A stretch of DNA of 64,000 nt from Actinomadura sp. K4S16. GTDB lineage: Bacteria > Actinomycetota > Actinomycetes > Streptosporangiales > Streptosporangiaceae. The stretch covers positions 248,001 to 312,000 of the forward strand of contig NZ_BDDE01000015.1 of NCBI RefSeq assembly GCF_008327685.1. The letters are read 5' to 3'. The translations under genes were made by a program, and so were the position numbers. This document shows, one piece after another, positions 1 to 11,330 of this stretch (position 1 is the first letter of the stretch; the number at the start of each line of letters is the position of its first letter). Under the pieces are notes generated by a model that worked only from the letters and a program-made list of their open reading frames with translations, was not told the origin of the DNA and ran no database searches.

Positions 1-1254
1 GTTGATCCACGTCTTGCCGCGGTCCCGGTCGGGGCCGAGCCGGCGGTCCACGGCCATCGCCTTGATCTCGCCGGTGCCCGGCTCGACCATCGCCTCGGCG
101 GCGGCCTTGTGCGCGGAGTTCTTCGGCGGGACGTGCCCGTCGACGGCGCGCTGCGCGGCCTTCTGCGCCCGCCTGTCCAGGGTGGTGCGGATCGTCAGGC
201 CGCCGCGCTTGAGCAGCTTCTCGCGGTCCAGCTGCGTCTTCCCGAACACCGGGTCGGTGAGGATCTCGCGCTGGACGTAGTCGCAGAAGAACGGGGCCTT
301 GCTGGTGACGCAGCCGCTGCGGACGTTGTCGACGTCCAGCTTGAGGGGCTCCCGCTTGGCCTCGTCCGCCTTGGCCTGGTCGATCCAGCCGAGCTCGGCC
401 ATCCGGGTCAGGACGGTGTCGCGGCGCTCCCGGGCCGCCCCGGGGTGCCGGATCGGGTCGTAGGCGTAGGGGTAGCGGACGACGCCGGCGAGCAGCGCCG
501 CCTCGGGCAGCGTGAGCTGGGAGGCGTGCTTGGAGAAGTAGTGCCGCGACGCCGCCTCGACGCCGTAGGCGCCGTCGCCGTAGTAGGCGATGTTCAGATA
601 GCGGCGCAGGATCTCGTCCTTGCTGAACTTCTTCTCCAGCGCCACCGCGTACTTCAGCTCGCGGATCTTGCGGGCGGCCGAGACCTCCCGCGCCTCCCGC
701 CGCTCGGCGTCGGAGTCGGCCTGGGTGAGCAGCAGGTTCTTCACGTACTGCTGGGTGATGCCGGAGCCGCCCTGCGTCACCTGGCCGCTGCTGAGGTTGC
801 TGGCGAGCGCCCGCAGCGTGCCCTGCGCGTCGATGGCGCCGTGCTCGTAGAACCGGCTGTCCTCGATCGCCAGCACCGCCTGGCGCACCACCGGGGCGAT
901 CTTCTCCAGCGGGACGTCGACCCGGTTCTGGTAGAAGAACGTGGCGATGGTGGTGCCGTCCGCGGCGAGGATCTTCGAGCGCTGCGGGACGCCGGAGGTC
1001 GACAGTCCGTCCGGCTCGGCCTCGAACCAGCCGGCGGCGTCGCGGGCGCCGACGCCCGCCGTGCACGCGGTCGGCAGCAGCAGGAGCGCGACGAGCAGGC
1101 CGGCCAGCCCGCCGAAGGCGCCGAGGCCGCGCACCGCGCGGGCCTTCTCGGCACGGGTCGTCGACGAGGTGAGCAGGCGTCGCGGGCGAGGGCGCCGCGC
1201 CGCCGGGACCCCGCTCCCGGTATCCCCTGCGTCGCTTCCGGGCTCGGTCGGCAC
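1..1254 (-). CDS. Bifunctional penicillin-binding protein (class A), 3' end outside window
   Basis: Peptidoglycan synthase combining a glycosyltransferase-51 domain with a transpeptidase domain, anchored in the membrane and acting outside it. The minus-strand reading frame is open to the window edge, so about 418 residues are visible. A basic N-terminus (about residues 15-40) precedes a membrane anchor (about 43-63). The glycosyltransferase signature EDSRFYEHGAID starts near residue 131 and carries the catalytic Glu; GGSGITQQYVKN and the ALLAGVVRYPYAYDP segment follow, as in family 51. The visible part ends at the beginning of the transpeptidase domain, so its SxxK, SxN and KTG motifs cannot be checked. 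The GTG at 1254 was chosen as start because it leaves a normal short basic N-terminus; the Shine-Dalgarno signal is weak and a GTG at 1290 is also possible. Family assignment is firm, the exact start is not. Confidence 0.9.
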   Translation of the reverse strand, partial: MPTEPGSDAGDTGSGVPAARRPRPRRLLTSSTTRAEKARAVRGLGAFGGLAGLLVALLLLPTACTAGVGARDAAGWFEAEPDGLSTSGVPQRSKILAADGTTIATFFYQNRVDVPLEKIAPVVRQAVLAIEDSRFYEHGAIDAQGTLRALASNLSSGQVTQGGSGITQQYVKNLLLTQADSDAERREAREVSAARKIRELKYAVALEKKFSKDEILRRYLNIAYYGDGAYGVEAASRHYFSKHASQLTLPEAALLAGVVRYPYAYDPIRHPGAARERRDTVLTRMAELGWIDQAKADEAKREPLKLDVDNVRSGCVTSKAPFFCDYVQREILTDPVFGKTQLDREKLLKRGGLTIRTTLDRRAQKAAQRAVDGHVPPKNSAHKAAAEAMVEPGTGEIKAMAVDRRLGPDRDRGKTWIN

Positions 1255-1324
1255 GCGCTCAGAGTAGACGCGGCATCTCGCGCGGGCCACCCCATCGGCG
1301 AGGTTTCGCCCATTATCCCCCGAT

Positions 1325-2305
1325 TCAGGGGTCGCGTCGCTCCCGCCGCTCCCACGCTCGGACACGCTCGCGGAATACCCGCGAAACGGCGCGCAACTCG
1401 GCCTCCGCGTCCACACCCCGCTCACCGGCCTCCCGGACCAGCGCGAACAGCCGTCCGCCGAACTCGGCCCCGGCCTCGTCCGCCAGGCCGTCGGCGAGGG
1501 CGGCCGGCGCGCCGATGCGCCCGGCGCGGCGCTGCAGCTGCGCCGCCAGCGACAGCGCGGGCTGGCCCATCGGCACCCCGTCGAGCGCCGAGGCGTCCGC
1601 GCCGCTCTTCTCCGCACGCTCGGCCGCCTTGATCTGCTCCCAGTTGGCGTTGACCTCGTCGGCGCCGGAGACGGTGACGTCCCCGAACACGTGCGGGTGC
1701 CGCCGGACGAGCTTGTCGACGATCGCGCCCGCCACGTCGTCGATCGTGAACGCGGTCCCGTCGTCGCGCTCGGCGGCCACCACCGAGTGGAACGCCACCT
1801 GCATCAGCACGTCGCCCAGCTCCTCGCGGAGCGCGCCGTAGTCGCCCTCCTCGACGGTGTCGAGGACCTCGTAGGCCTCCTCCAGCAGGTACGGGACGAG
1901 GGTGGCGTGCGTCTGCTTGCGGTCCCACGGGCATTCGCGGCGCAGCGTGTCCATCACCGAGACCAGGTCGAGCAGCCGCGCGCCGGGCAGGTCGTAGGAG
2001 CCGTGCAGCACCTCGACGTCCAGCGGGTCGTCGACGACGAGCGCCCCGATCTCGCGCATCAGCGCCTCGTCGCCCTCGGGCGCGGCCACCCACAGCACGT
2101 CCGCGGCGCGGGCGTCGGCGACCAGCAGGGCCGGGTCGGGGGCGTCCACGAGGTCCGGGACGACGCCCGCGTCCAGGAGCGCGGGCAGCAGCGGATGCCC
2201 GCCCCGGAGCCGGACGGCGTCCGCCGACCGGAGCGCGTCCCAGGCCCGCCACGACAGCAGGCCCGGCGCAACGCGGTGGGTGGTCGCGAGCAGGGTGAGG
2301 CTCAT
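1325..2305 (-). CDS. mazG: Nucleoside triphosphate pyrophosphohydrolase MazG
   Basis: Cytosolic house-cleaning enzyme that hydrolyses NTPs to NMP and pyrophosphate. The protein is 326 residues. The all-alpha MazG fold shows its metal-binding EExxE at residues 142-146 and EELGD at 161-165, followed by KLVRRHPHVF (198-207) and NWEQIK (221-226), all diagnostic for MazG. The first 110 or so residues are a separate segment that could be a remnant of the SAM-methylase-like domain found in front of MazG in some bacteria; that is inference. An open frame extends upstream, but the ATG at 2305 (MSLTLLATTH) is taken as start because the extension would run into the neighbouring lipoprotein gene, whose stop lies only 5 bp upstream. 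The two genes are therefore likely co-transcribed. Confidence 0.9.
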   Translation of the reverse strand: MSLTLLATTHRVAPGLLSWRAWDALRSADAVRLRGGHPLLPALLDAGVVPDLVDAPDPALLVADARAADVLWVAAPEGDEALMREIGALVVDDPLDVEVLHGSYDLPGARLLDLVSVMDTLRRECPWDRKQTHATLVPYLLEEAYEVLDTVEEGDYGALREELGDVLMQVAFHSVVAAERDDGTAFTIDDVAGAIVDKLVRRHPHVFGDVTVSGADEVNANWEQIKAAERAEKSGADASALDGVPMGQPALSLAAQLQRRAGRIGAPAALADGLADEAGAEFGGRLFALVREAGERGVDAEAELRAVSRVFRERVRAWERRERRDP

Positions 2306-2310
2306 GCGCC

Positions 2311-2967
2311 TCAGATACCCGAATCGGGGCTGGACAGCCGGTACACGATCGGGGCGACCTCGAACCTGGCGGGGTCGTAGTGCCCGTAGCGCGGGTTCAC
2401 CTCGATGTGCATCCCGGCGGCGGTGCGCTGGAACAGCTCGTTCCACTGCCGGCCGGCCTGCTGCGTCGCCGGGCTCAGCCGGTTGTTCAGGTCGGCGCCG
2501 AACCGCTGCATGACCGCGAGCTGCGTGGCCACGAGCCGGGCCAGGTCGCGGGCGTGCGCGCGGGGCAGCCCGCTCGCCAGCGTGATCGACTGGGCCCCGC
2601 CCTGGTGGTCCAGGGCCTGGAGGGCGCCGTCGACCTGCCCTCCGGTGACCTCCACCCCCGCCCGCCGCGCCACCCGGTCGGCGACCCGGAAGTTGATCAG
2701 CAGGGTGAGTGCGCCCTGCAGGTCGGACTCGGAGTCGCCGGCGAGCTGCGGCGCCGGGCCCGCCGGGTTCGCGCGCAGCTCGTTGGCCGCCGGGTCCGCG
2801 CGGAACTGCGCGCGCCAGTCGCGGACGGTCTGGCTGAGCGTGCTGACGGTGATGCGGTCGTCGCCGACGAGTGCGGCGGTGCCGACCTTCGGGGAGCCGC
2901 CGCAGCCGGCCAGCGCGCCGGCCGCCAGCACGGCCGCCACCGCTGCCTTCACGGACTTACCAGGCAC
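2311..2967 (-). CDS. SurA-N-like lipoprotein, putative secreted chaperone
   Basis: A 218-residue predicted lipoprotein. The signal peptide ends in the lipobox LAGC with Cys at residue 22. The mature part begins with a segment of the type VGTAALVGDDRITVSTLSQTV, the usual opening of SurA N-terminal/peptidyl-prolyl-isomerase-like chaperones, followed by a helical region. There is no recognisable parvulin domain, so isomerase activity is not supported. It sits between mfd (54 bp upstream) and mazG (5 bp downstream) on the same strand; a SurA-like gene next to mfd and mazG is a familiar actinobacterial arrangement. Its likely role is holding or folding exported proteins at the outer face of the membrane. 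Function is inferred from the fold only. Confidence 0.75.
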   Translation of the reverse strand: MPGKSVKAAVAAVLAAGALAGCGGSPKVGTAALVGDDRITVSTLSQTVRDWRAQFRADPAANELRANPAGPAPQLAGDSESDLQGALTLLINFRVADRVARRAGVEVTGGQVDGALQALDHQGGAQSITLASGLPRAHARDLARLVATQLAVMQRFGADLNNRLSPATQQAGRQWNELFQRTAAGMHIEVNPRYGHYDPARFEVAPIVYRLSSPDSGI

Positions 2968-3021
2968 GGATTCCTCGTCTCGTCGCTCGGTCGAATATCG
3001 CTCTGTCGGGGCGGCGCCAGC

Positions 3022-6597
<3,576 letters not shown>

Positions 6598-6821
6598 TAT
6601 TCGCCCGATTTTTCGCCGCTACTTCGCCGCTCACCCCGAGGCAGGGCAGCCCGAAAACCCGGAATCCCAGCGGACCCCGGTATCGCGTACCAGGGTACGC
6701 GCCCCGGACCGCACCCGTTCGACCGCCGCCGGAGCGCCCCCTGGAGGCCCCGGCGCGCGGTCAGGGCGACACGGGCGCCGCCAAGAAAAGGCAAATAGGG
6801 GACGGAGCGCATCCGGGCGAT

Positions 6822-6827
6822 TACGCT
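6822..6827 (+). promoter_or_regulatory. Candidate -10 element of a leaderless promoter
   Basis: TACGCT fits the actinobacterial TANNNT -10 pattern and lies 8 nt before the GTG at 6836. That spacing would place the transcript start at or next to the start codon, and no Shine-Dalgarno is present there, which suits a leaderless message. No convincing -35 hexamer is visible. Confidence 0.35.
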
Positions 6828-6835
6828 GCGAGACT

Positions 6836-7777
6836 GTGACCGATCTGCGTACGCCGCCGGTCAACGACGGCGATCTCTTCTCAGAACGCGCCCGCCAGTA
6901 CGCCCTAGAGAAGCCCCTGCAGCGGATCCACATCCTCGAAGCGGGCTGCGGCTGGGGGACGGGCCTGGACCTCGGCGGCCGCGAATGCGACGTCACCGGG
7001 GTCGACATGGAGTCCCCGGAGCTGCGCGCCTACACCTGCGAGCGGCCCGACCTCGACACCTGGCACCTCGGCGACCTGCGCACCGTCCCGCTGCCGCCGC
7101 GCGCCTTCGACATCGTCCACGCCACGTACCTGATCGAGCGCGTCCCGCACGCCGAACTGGTCCTCGACCGGTTCGTCGCCGCGCTGAAGCCCGGCGGGCT
7201 GCTGCTGGTGCACATGCGCGACCGCGACACCGCGTTCGGGTTCCTGGACCGCACGCTCCCACGGTGGCTGCGCGCGTCCGGCCGGAGGCGCCGCCCCCGC
7301 CCCGGGCGCCCCCCGGTCGCGGACCGCCGGGGCCGTGCCCGCGGCGCCCACGCCCGCGTCCCGTACCCGGTGGGCGCCGACGGGGCCGGGCCGGCCGGCG
7401 CCGAGCAGGCCCCGGCGGGAGAGCCCCCGCCCGTGCCCGCGGCGCGGGAGCCCGAGGGGGCCGGGCCGGCGCCGGCCGCCGCCGCGCCCCGCCCGGTGCC
7501 GGTCATCCGGACGAGCCCGCCGCCCGCCGTCTACGACCGGGTCGCGTCCCTGGCGGGCATGCGCTGGTACTGCGTCATGCGGGGGCTGGTCATCGCCGAG
7601 GAGTACACCTCCCGGCAGTCCCTCGACGCCCTGCCGCGCTTCGGGGCCGGAACCGGCCTCGCCGACCTGCTGTGCCGGCTGGTGTCGGCGGCCGGCCGGG
7701 GCCGCCTCACCGCCGACCACAGCGAGGTCACCTTCGTCATCCGCAAACCCGAGAACCGCTTCGCGCGGGTCATCTGA
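6836..7777 (+). CDS. SAM-dependent methyltransferase with a disordered insertion
   Basis: Class I methyltransferase of 313 residues. Motif I is LEAGCGWGTG (about 34-43); the acidic ribose-binding position is VDMES, then FDIVHATYLIE and LKPGGLLLVHM complete the Rossmann core. Residues of about 146-223 are an Arg/Pro/Ala-rich low-complexity stretch, after which a folded C-terminal segment resumes (YDRVASLAGMRWYCVM to the end). It is the first gene on the left flank of the polysaccharide locus, directly before the APS-kinase fusion, so it may methylate a glycan or precursor; the substrate is unknown. The GTG at 6836 was chosen because the long upstream extension overlaps mfd antisense and has no methyltransferase-like sequence. 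Confidence 0.75.
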   Translation: MTDLRTPPVNDGDLFSERARQYALEKPLQRIHILEAGCGWGTGLDLGGRECDVTGVDMESPELRAYTCERPDLDTWHLGDLRTVPLPPRAFDIVHATYLIERVPHAELVLDRFVAALKPGGLLLVHMRDRDTAFGFLDRTLPRWLRASGRRRRPRPGRPPVADRRGRARGAHARVPYPVGADGAGPAGAEQAPAGEPPPVPAAREPEGAGPAPAAAAPRPVPVIRTSPPPAVYDRVASLAGMRWYCVMRGLVIAEEYTSRQSLDALPRFGAGTGLADLLCRLVSAAGRGRLTADHSEVTFVIRKPENRFARVI

Positions 7778-7908
7778 GCGGAGGGGACGATGCGTCCGAG
7801 CCGGGGCGGACGTGCGCGCGGTCCGGACGGGGCAGTATTTTTCCTGCGTATACCCCTGCTCGACACGGACGAGCCCGGCCCCGCGGCCGGGCGGGATCGG
7901 AGATCGCG

Positions 7909-9378
7909 GTGACCGTCGAAGCCGGCCTTCCCGACACGCTGCGCGACCTGCCCGCCTGGACGCCGGACCCGGTCGAGCTCGCCGACCTCGAACTGATCCT
8001 GGCGGGCGTCTACCGCCCGCTGACGGGCTTCCTCGGCTCGTTCGACACCGCCATGGTGATCGCCGGGGGGCGGCTCGCGGACGGCACCCCGTGGCCGGTC
8101 CCGGTCACGCTCACGGTCCCCAAGGACCTGACCGGCCATGAGCGGATCGTCCTGCAGGACCCCGAGGGCGTGCCGCTCGCGGTGCTGAAGGTCGGCGAGG
8201 CGTGGCAGGACCCGACCACCCAGGCGTGGCGGCTCGCCGGACCGCTGGAAGCACTCCGCGCCCCCGCGCACGGACCGTTCCACCGCCTGCGCCGCCGCCC
8301 CGACGAGCTGGACGCGTTCGAGGGCGGCGTGCTGGCGGTGGCCACCCGCGAGCCCCTGCACCGCAAGCAGCTCGGCCAGCTCCGCCAGGTCGCCGAGCGG
8401 CTCGCCGCGAAGGTGCTCGTCCTGCCGCTGCTGGGCGGCGAGCACGACGAGTCCCTCGTCCGGGCGCTGCTGGGCGTCCGCAAGGAGCTGCCGGAGGGCA
8501 CCCAGATCATCCCCGTGCCGCTGCCCGCGCGCGGCGACCGGGAGCGCGACGTCCTGCTCCACGCGCACGTCGCGGCCGCCTACGGCGCCACCCACCTGCT
8601 CGCGGAGCGGGAGATGGAGGACACCGCCATCCCGCTCGTCGTGCCGGAGCCGTGGGCCTACGACGCCGACGTGGAGGTCTGGCGGCCCGTCGCGCGCATC
8701 GAGCCCGACCACGTGCAGGCCGAGCTGACCCCCGAGCGGCTGAACGAGCTGCTGGACGCGGGCGAGCCCGTCCCCGACTGGTTCACCCCGCCCGCCGTCG
8801 CAGCCGAGCTGGCGCTGGCGCGCCCGCCGAAGCGCTCGCGCGGCATCACGGTGTTCTTCACCGGCCTGTCCGGCTCCGGGAAGTCCACGGTCGCGCGCGC
8901 CCTGGCCGACGCGCTGGTGGAGCGCGGCGGCCGGACGGTCACGCTCCTGGACGGCGACGTCGTCCGGCGGATGCTGTCGGCGGGCCTCACGTTCTCGCGC
9001 GCCGACCGCGACCTCAACATCCGCCGCATCGGCTTCGTCGCCGCCGAGATCACCCGGCACGGCGGCACCGCCATCTGCGCGCCGATCGCCCCCTACGCGG
9101 CCACGCGCGCCGAGGTGCGCCGGATGGTGTCCGCCGTGGGCGACTTCATCCTCGTGCACGTGGCGACGCCGCTGGAGGAGTGCGAGCGCCGCGACCGCAA
9201 GGGCCTGTACGCCAAGGCCCGCGCCGGCCAGATCCCCGAGTTCACCGGGATCTCCGACCCCTACGAGGAGCCGGACGACGCCGACCTGACGCTCGACACC
9301 TCCCGGCTGACGCCGGACGAGGCGGTCGCCCAGGTCCTCGACCTGCTGGTCGACGGCGGCTGGGTGCGACCGGAGTAG
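7909..9378 (+). CDS. cysC: APS kinase fused to a degenerate ATP-sulfurylase-like domain
   Basis: Makes PAPS, the sulfate donor for sulfotransferases, by phosphorylating adenylylsulfate. The protein is 489 residues. Residues 1-300 resemble ATP sulfurylase: the PUA-like opening (LADLELILAGVYRPLTGF) is well kept, but the catalytic RNPxHxxH motif reads REPLHRKQ, losing the Asn and the second His, and the GRDHAG motif is replaced by AEREME. The APS-kinase part (from about 312) looks intact: P-loop GLSGSGKS at 319-326, LDGDVVR, FSRADRDLNIRR, RDRKGLYAKARAG and FTGISDPYE; the usual ISPY reads IAPY. The ATP-sulfurylase step is probably supplied by CysD and CysN in this window (31.6-33.8 kb). A purine-rich stretch (GGAG) precedes the GTG start at 7909. 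Confidence 0.85.
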   Translation: MTVEAGLPDTLRDLPAWTPDPVELADLELILAGVYRPLTGFLGSFDTAMVIAGGRLADGTPWPVPVTLTVPKDLTGHERIVLQDPEGVPLAVLKVGEAWQDPTTQAWRLAGPLEALRAPAHGPFHRLRRRPDELDAFEGGVLAVATREPLHRKQLGQLRQVAERLAAKVLVLPLLGGEHDESLVRALLGVRKELPEGTQIIPVPLPARGDRERDVLLHAHVAAAYGATHLLAEREMEDTAIPLVVPEPWAYDADVEVWRPVARIEPDHVQAELTPERLNELLDAGEPVPDWFTPPAVAAELALARPPKRSRGITVFFTGLSGSGKSTVARALADALVERGGRTVTLLDGDVVRRMLSAGLTFSRADRDLNIRRIGFVAAEITRHGGTAICAPIAPYAATRAEVRRMVSAVGDFILVHVATPLEECERRDRKGLYAKARAGQIPEFTGISDPYEEPDDADLTLDTSRLTPDEAVAQVLDLLVDGGWVRPE

Positions 9379-9475
9379 CCTCCCCCGCCCCATTCGTCCC
9401 TTCCCACCCTGACTTACCTGATCTGGGGGGCGTCGCCTATCGTGTTAACCATATTTCCTACATGACAGGTAGGCC

Positions 9476-10549
9476 ATGCCGATGGACTTCGATTGGACGA
9501 TGGCGCTCGGCTCGTTCCTCGTCGCCATCATCGTGGGACTGACCGGTATGGGCGGTGGCGCCCTGATGACGCCCATGCTCGTGACCTTCTTCGGGGTGAG
9601 CCCGCTCGCCGCCATCTCCAGCGACCTGGTCGCCGCGGCCGTGATGAAGCCGGTGGGCAGCGCCGTCCACTACCGGCAGGGCACCATCGACATGCGGCTG
9701 GTCGGCTGGCTGTGCGCGGGCTCGGTGCCCGCCGCCTTCTCCGGCGTCCTGCTGGCCCGCGCACTCGGCCACGGGCACTCCGTCGAGAACGTCATCGGCA
9801 AGGCGATGGGCGTCGCCCTGATGATCGCCGCCGCCGGGCTCGTGCTGCGCGGCTACCTCGCCTACCGGGGGCGCTCCGGACAGGCCGAGGGCGACGGCGA
9901 CCGGACCCCCGAGATCGCGGTCCGCCCCGTCCCGACCGTGCTGATCGGCGCCGTCGGCGGACTCGTCGTCGGCGTCACCTCGGTCGGCTCCGGCTCCCTC
10001 ATCATCGTCGCGCTGCTCGCCCTCTACCCGACGCTCAAGGCCAACCAGCTCGTCGGCACGGACCTGCTCCAGGCCGTCCCGCTGGTCTTCGCGGCCGCCA
10101 TCGGCCATCTGCTGTTCGGCGACTTCCGGATGGAGGTCACCGCCGCCCTGCTGGCCGGCTCCATCCCCGGCGTCTACCTCGGCTCCCGGATCTCCTCCCG
10201 CGCCCCGAGCGCCCTGATCCGGCGCGTGCTGACCCTCGTGCTGGTCGCCTCCTCCCTGAAGATGCTCGGCATCGGCCCCGCCCCCCTCGCCTGGACCATG
10301 ACCGTCCTCACCTCCGCCACGGTCGCCGCCTGGCTCGTCCTCCGCCGCCGCGCCGCCCTGAACCGGGATACGCTGCCCTCTCCGGCCGTTTCCCCCGGCA
10401 TCGCCGGCGCTTCAGGAGAGCAGAACGAGACGTGGACCAACGATGGCCGCACGACACCGTGGACGTCCTCGGCGTACGGGTCAGCCGCGCGGACGTCGTG
10501 CAGTTCCGGTCCTTCGTGGCGGCGGCCGTCAAGGAGCGGTCCAAACTGA
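9476..10549 (+). CDS. TauE/SafE-family sulfur-anion permease
   Basis: Integral membrane permease of 357 residues, about 8 hydrophobic segments arranged as two related halves. Each half opens with a Gly-rich helix: VGLTGMGGGALMTPML near residue 20 and VVGVTSVGSGSLIIVAL near 165, which is the TauE/SafE (DUF81) pattern. Family members move sulfite, sulfoacetate or related organosulfur anions. Placed right after the APS-kinase gene, it may carry sulfate or sulfite for the sulfation pathway, or export excess sulfite; direction and substrate are inference. The last 40 or so residues are polar, unlike the family, and their codons overlap the start of the next gene by 118 bp in another frame. ATG 9476 is taken as start; ATG 9482 is an alternative. 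Confidence 0.85.
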   Translation: MPMDFDWTMALGSFLVAIIVGLTGMGGGALMTPMLVTFFGVSPLAAISSDLVAAAVMKPVGSAVHYRQGTIDMRLVGWLCAGSVPAAFSGVLLARALGHGHSVENVIGKAMGVALMIAAAGLVLRGYLAYRGRSGQAEGDGDRTPEIAVRPVPTVLIGAVGGLVVGVTSVGSGSLIIVALLALYPTLKANQLVGTDLLQAVPLVFAAAIGHLLFGDFRMEVTAALLAGSIPGVYLGSRISSRAPSALIRRVLTLVLVASSLKMLGIGPAPLAWTMTVLTSATVAAWLVLRRRAALNRDTLPSPAVSPGIAGASGEQNETWTNDGRTTPWTSSAYGSAARTSCSSGPSWRRPSRSGPN

Positions 10550-11241
10550 CGGTCACCTTCGCCAACCCCGACTACGTCCTCAAGGCGCAGAAGGATCCGG
10601 CGCTGCGCGACCTGATGAACGGCTTCGACCTCGACCTCCCGGACGGCTGGGGCGTCGTGCTGGCCGCGAAGGTCTTCGGCCGCCCCGTCCCCGGCCGGAT
10701 GGCCAACGACGACCTCACCGACGACCTGTTCGGCCAGCCGGCCGAGGAGGGCTGGCGCGTCTTCCTGTTCGGCAACGCCCCCGGCGTCGCCGAGGCCGCC
10801 GCCGCGAACCTCCGCGCGTGGTACCCGGGCCTGGAGATCGCGGGCACCCTGCACGGCCACTGGGCGGACGGGCGGGGCCGAATCCCCGCCGAGACCGCCG
10901 AGCGCCTCGTCGCCGAGATCAACGAGGCGGCCCCGGACATCCTGCACGTCGGCCTCGGAACGCCGCTCCAGCAGCGGTTCGTCACCGAGTACCGCGACCG
11001 GCTCACCGCGCCGGTCATCATCACCTGCGGCGCCTACTTCGAACACCTCGCCGAACGGCGCGACTACTACCCGGCCTGGGTCCTGAAGCTCCGCGTCGGC
11101 TTCCTCTACCGCCTGGCGCGCGAGCCACGCCGCCTCTGGCGCCGCTACACCGTCGAACTGGGCGCCTACCTCGCACGCGTGCTCTACCATCGCCTGCGCC
11201 ACGGCAAGGCGCCCTCCGGTCGAGCCGCATCGCTCTCATAA
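10432..11241 (+). CDS. WecG/TagA/CpsF-family glycosyltransferase
   Basis: Cytosolic-face glycosyltransferase (GT26) of 269 residues that adds a sugar such as ManNAc, ManNAcA or GlcA to a lipid-linked intermediate. Recognisable blocks are FANPDYVLKAQKDPALRDLM, the PDGWGVVLAAKVFG block with the conserved Asp, VFLFGNAPGVAEAAA, and PDILHVGLGTPLQQRFV. The C-terminal basic, hydrophobic segment (LRVGFLYRLAREPRRLWRRY) is the membrane-association tail typical of the family. The GTG at 10432 is the likely start because the family N-terminus (VDVLGVRVSRADVV) begins there; an AGGAG lies 13 nt before it. It overlaps the permease gene by 118 bp. It probably adds the second sugar to the repeat unit begun by the priming transferase at 35.0-36.5 kb. 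Confidence 0.9.
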   Translation: MDQRWPHDTVDVLGVRVSRADVVQFRSFVAAAVKERSKLTVTFANPDYVLKAQKDPALRDLMNGFDLDLPDGWGVVLAAKVFGRPVPGRMANDDLTDDLFGQPAEEGWRVFLFGNAPGVAEAAAANLRAWYPGLEIAGTLHGHWADGRGRIPAETAERLVAEINEAAPDILHVGLGTPLQQRFVTEYRDRLTAPVIITCGAYFEHLAERRDYYPAWVLKLRVGFLYRLAREPRRLWRRYTVELGAYLARVLYHRLRHGKAPSGRAASLS

Positions 11242-11330
11242 CGCACTCCACCGGAAGCCCTTCTCCCAATACAGCGATGTGGTAGGACAAGATGCCATCA
11301 GACTCCCCGGCCGCACTCCGGAGAACCTTC

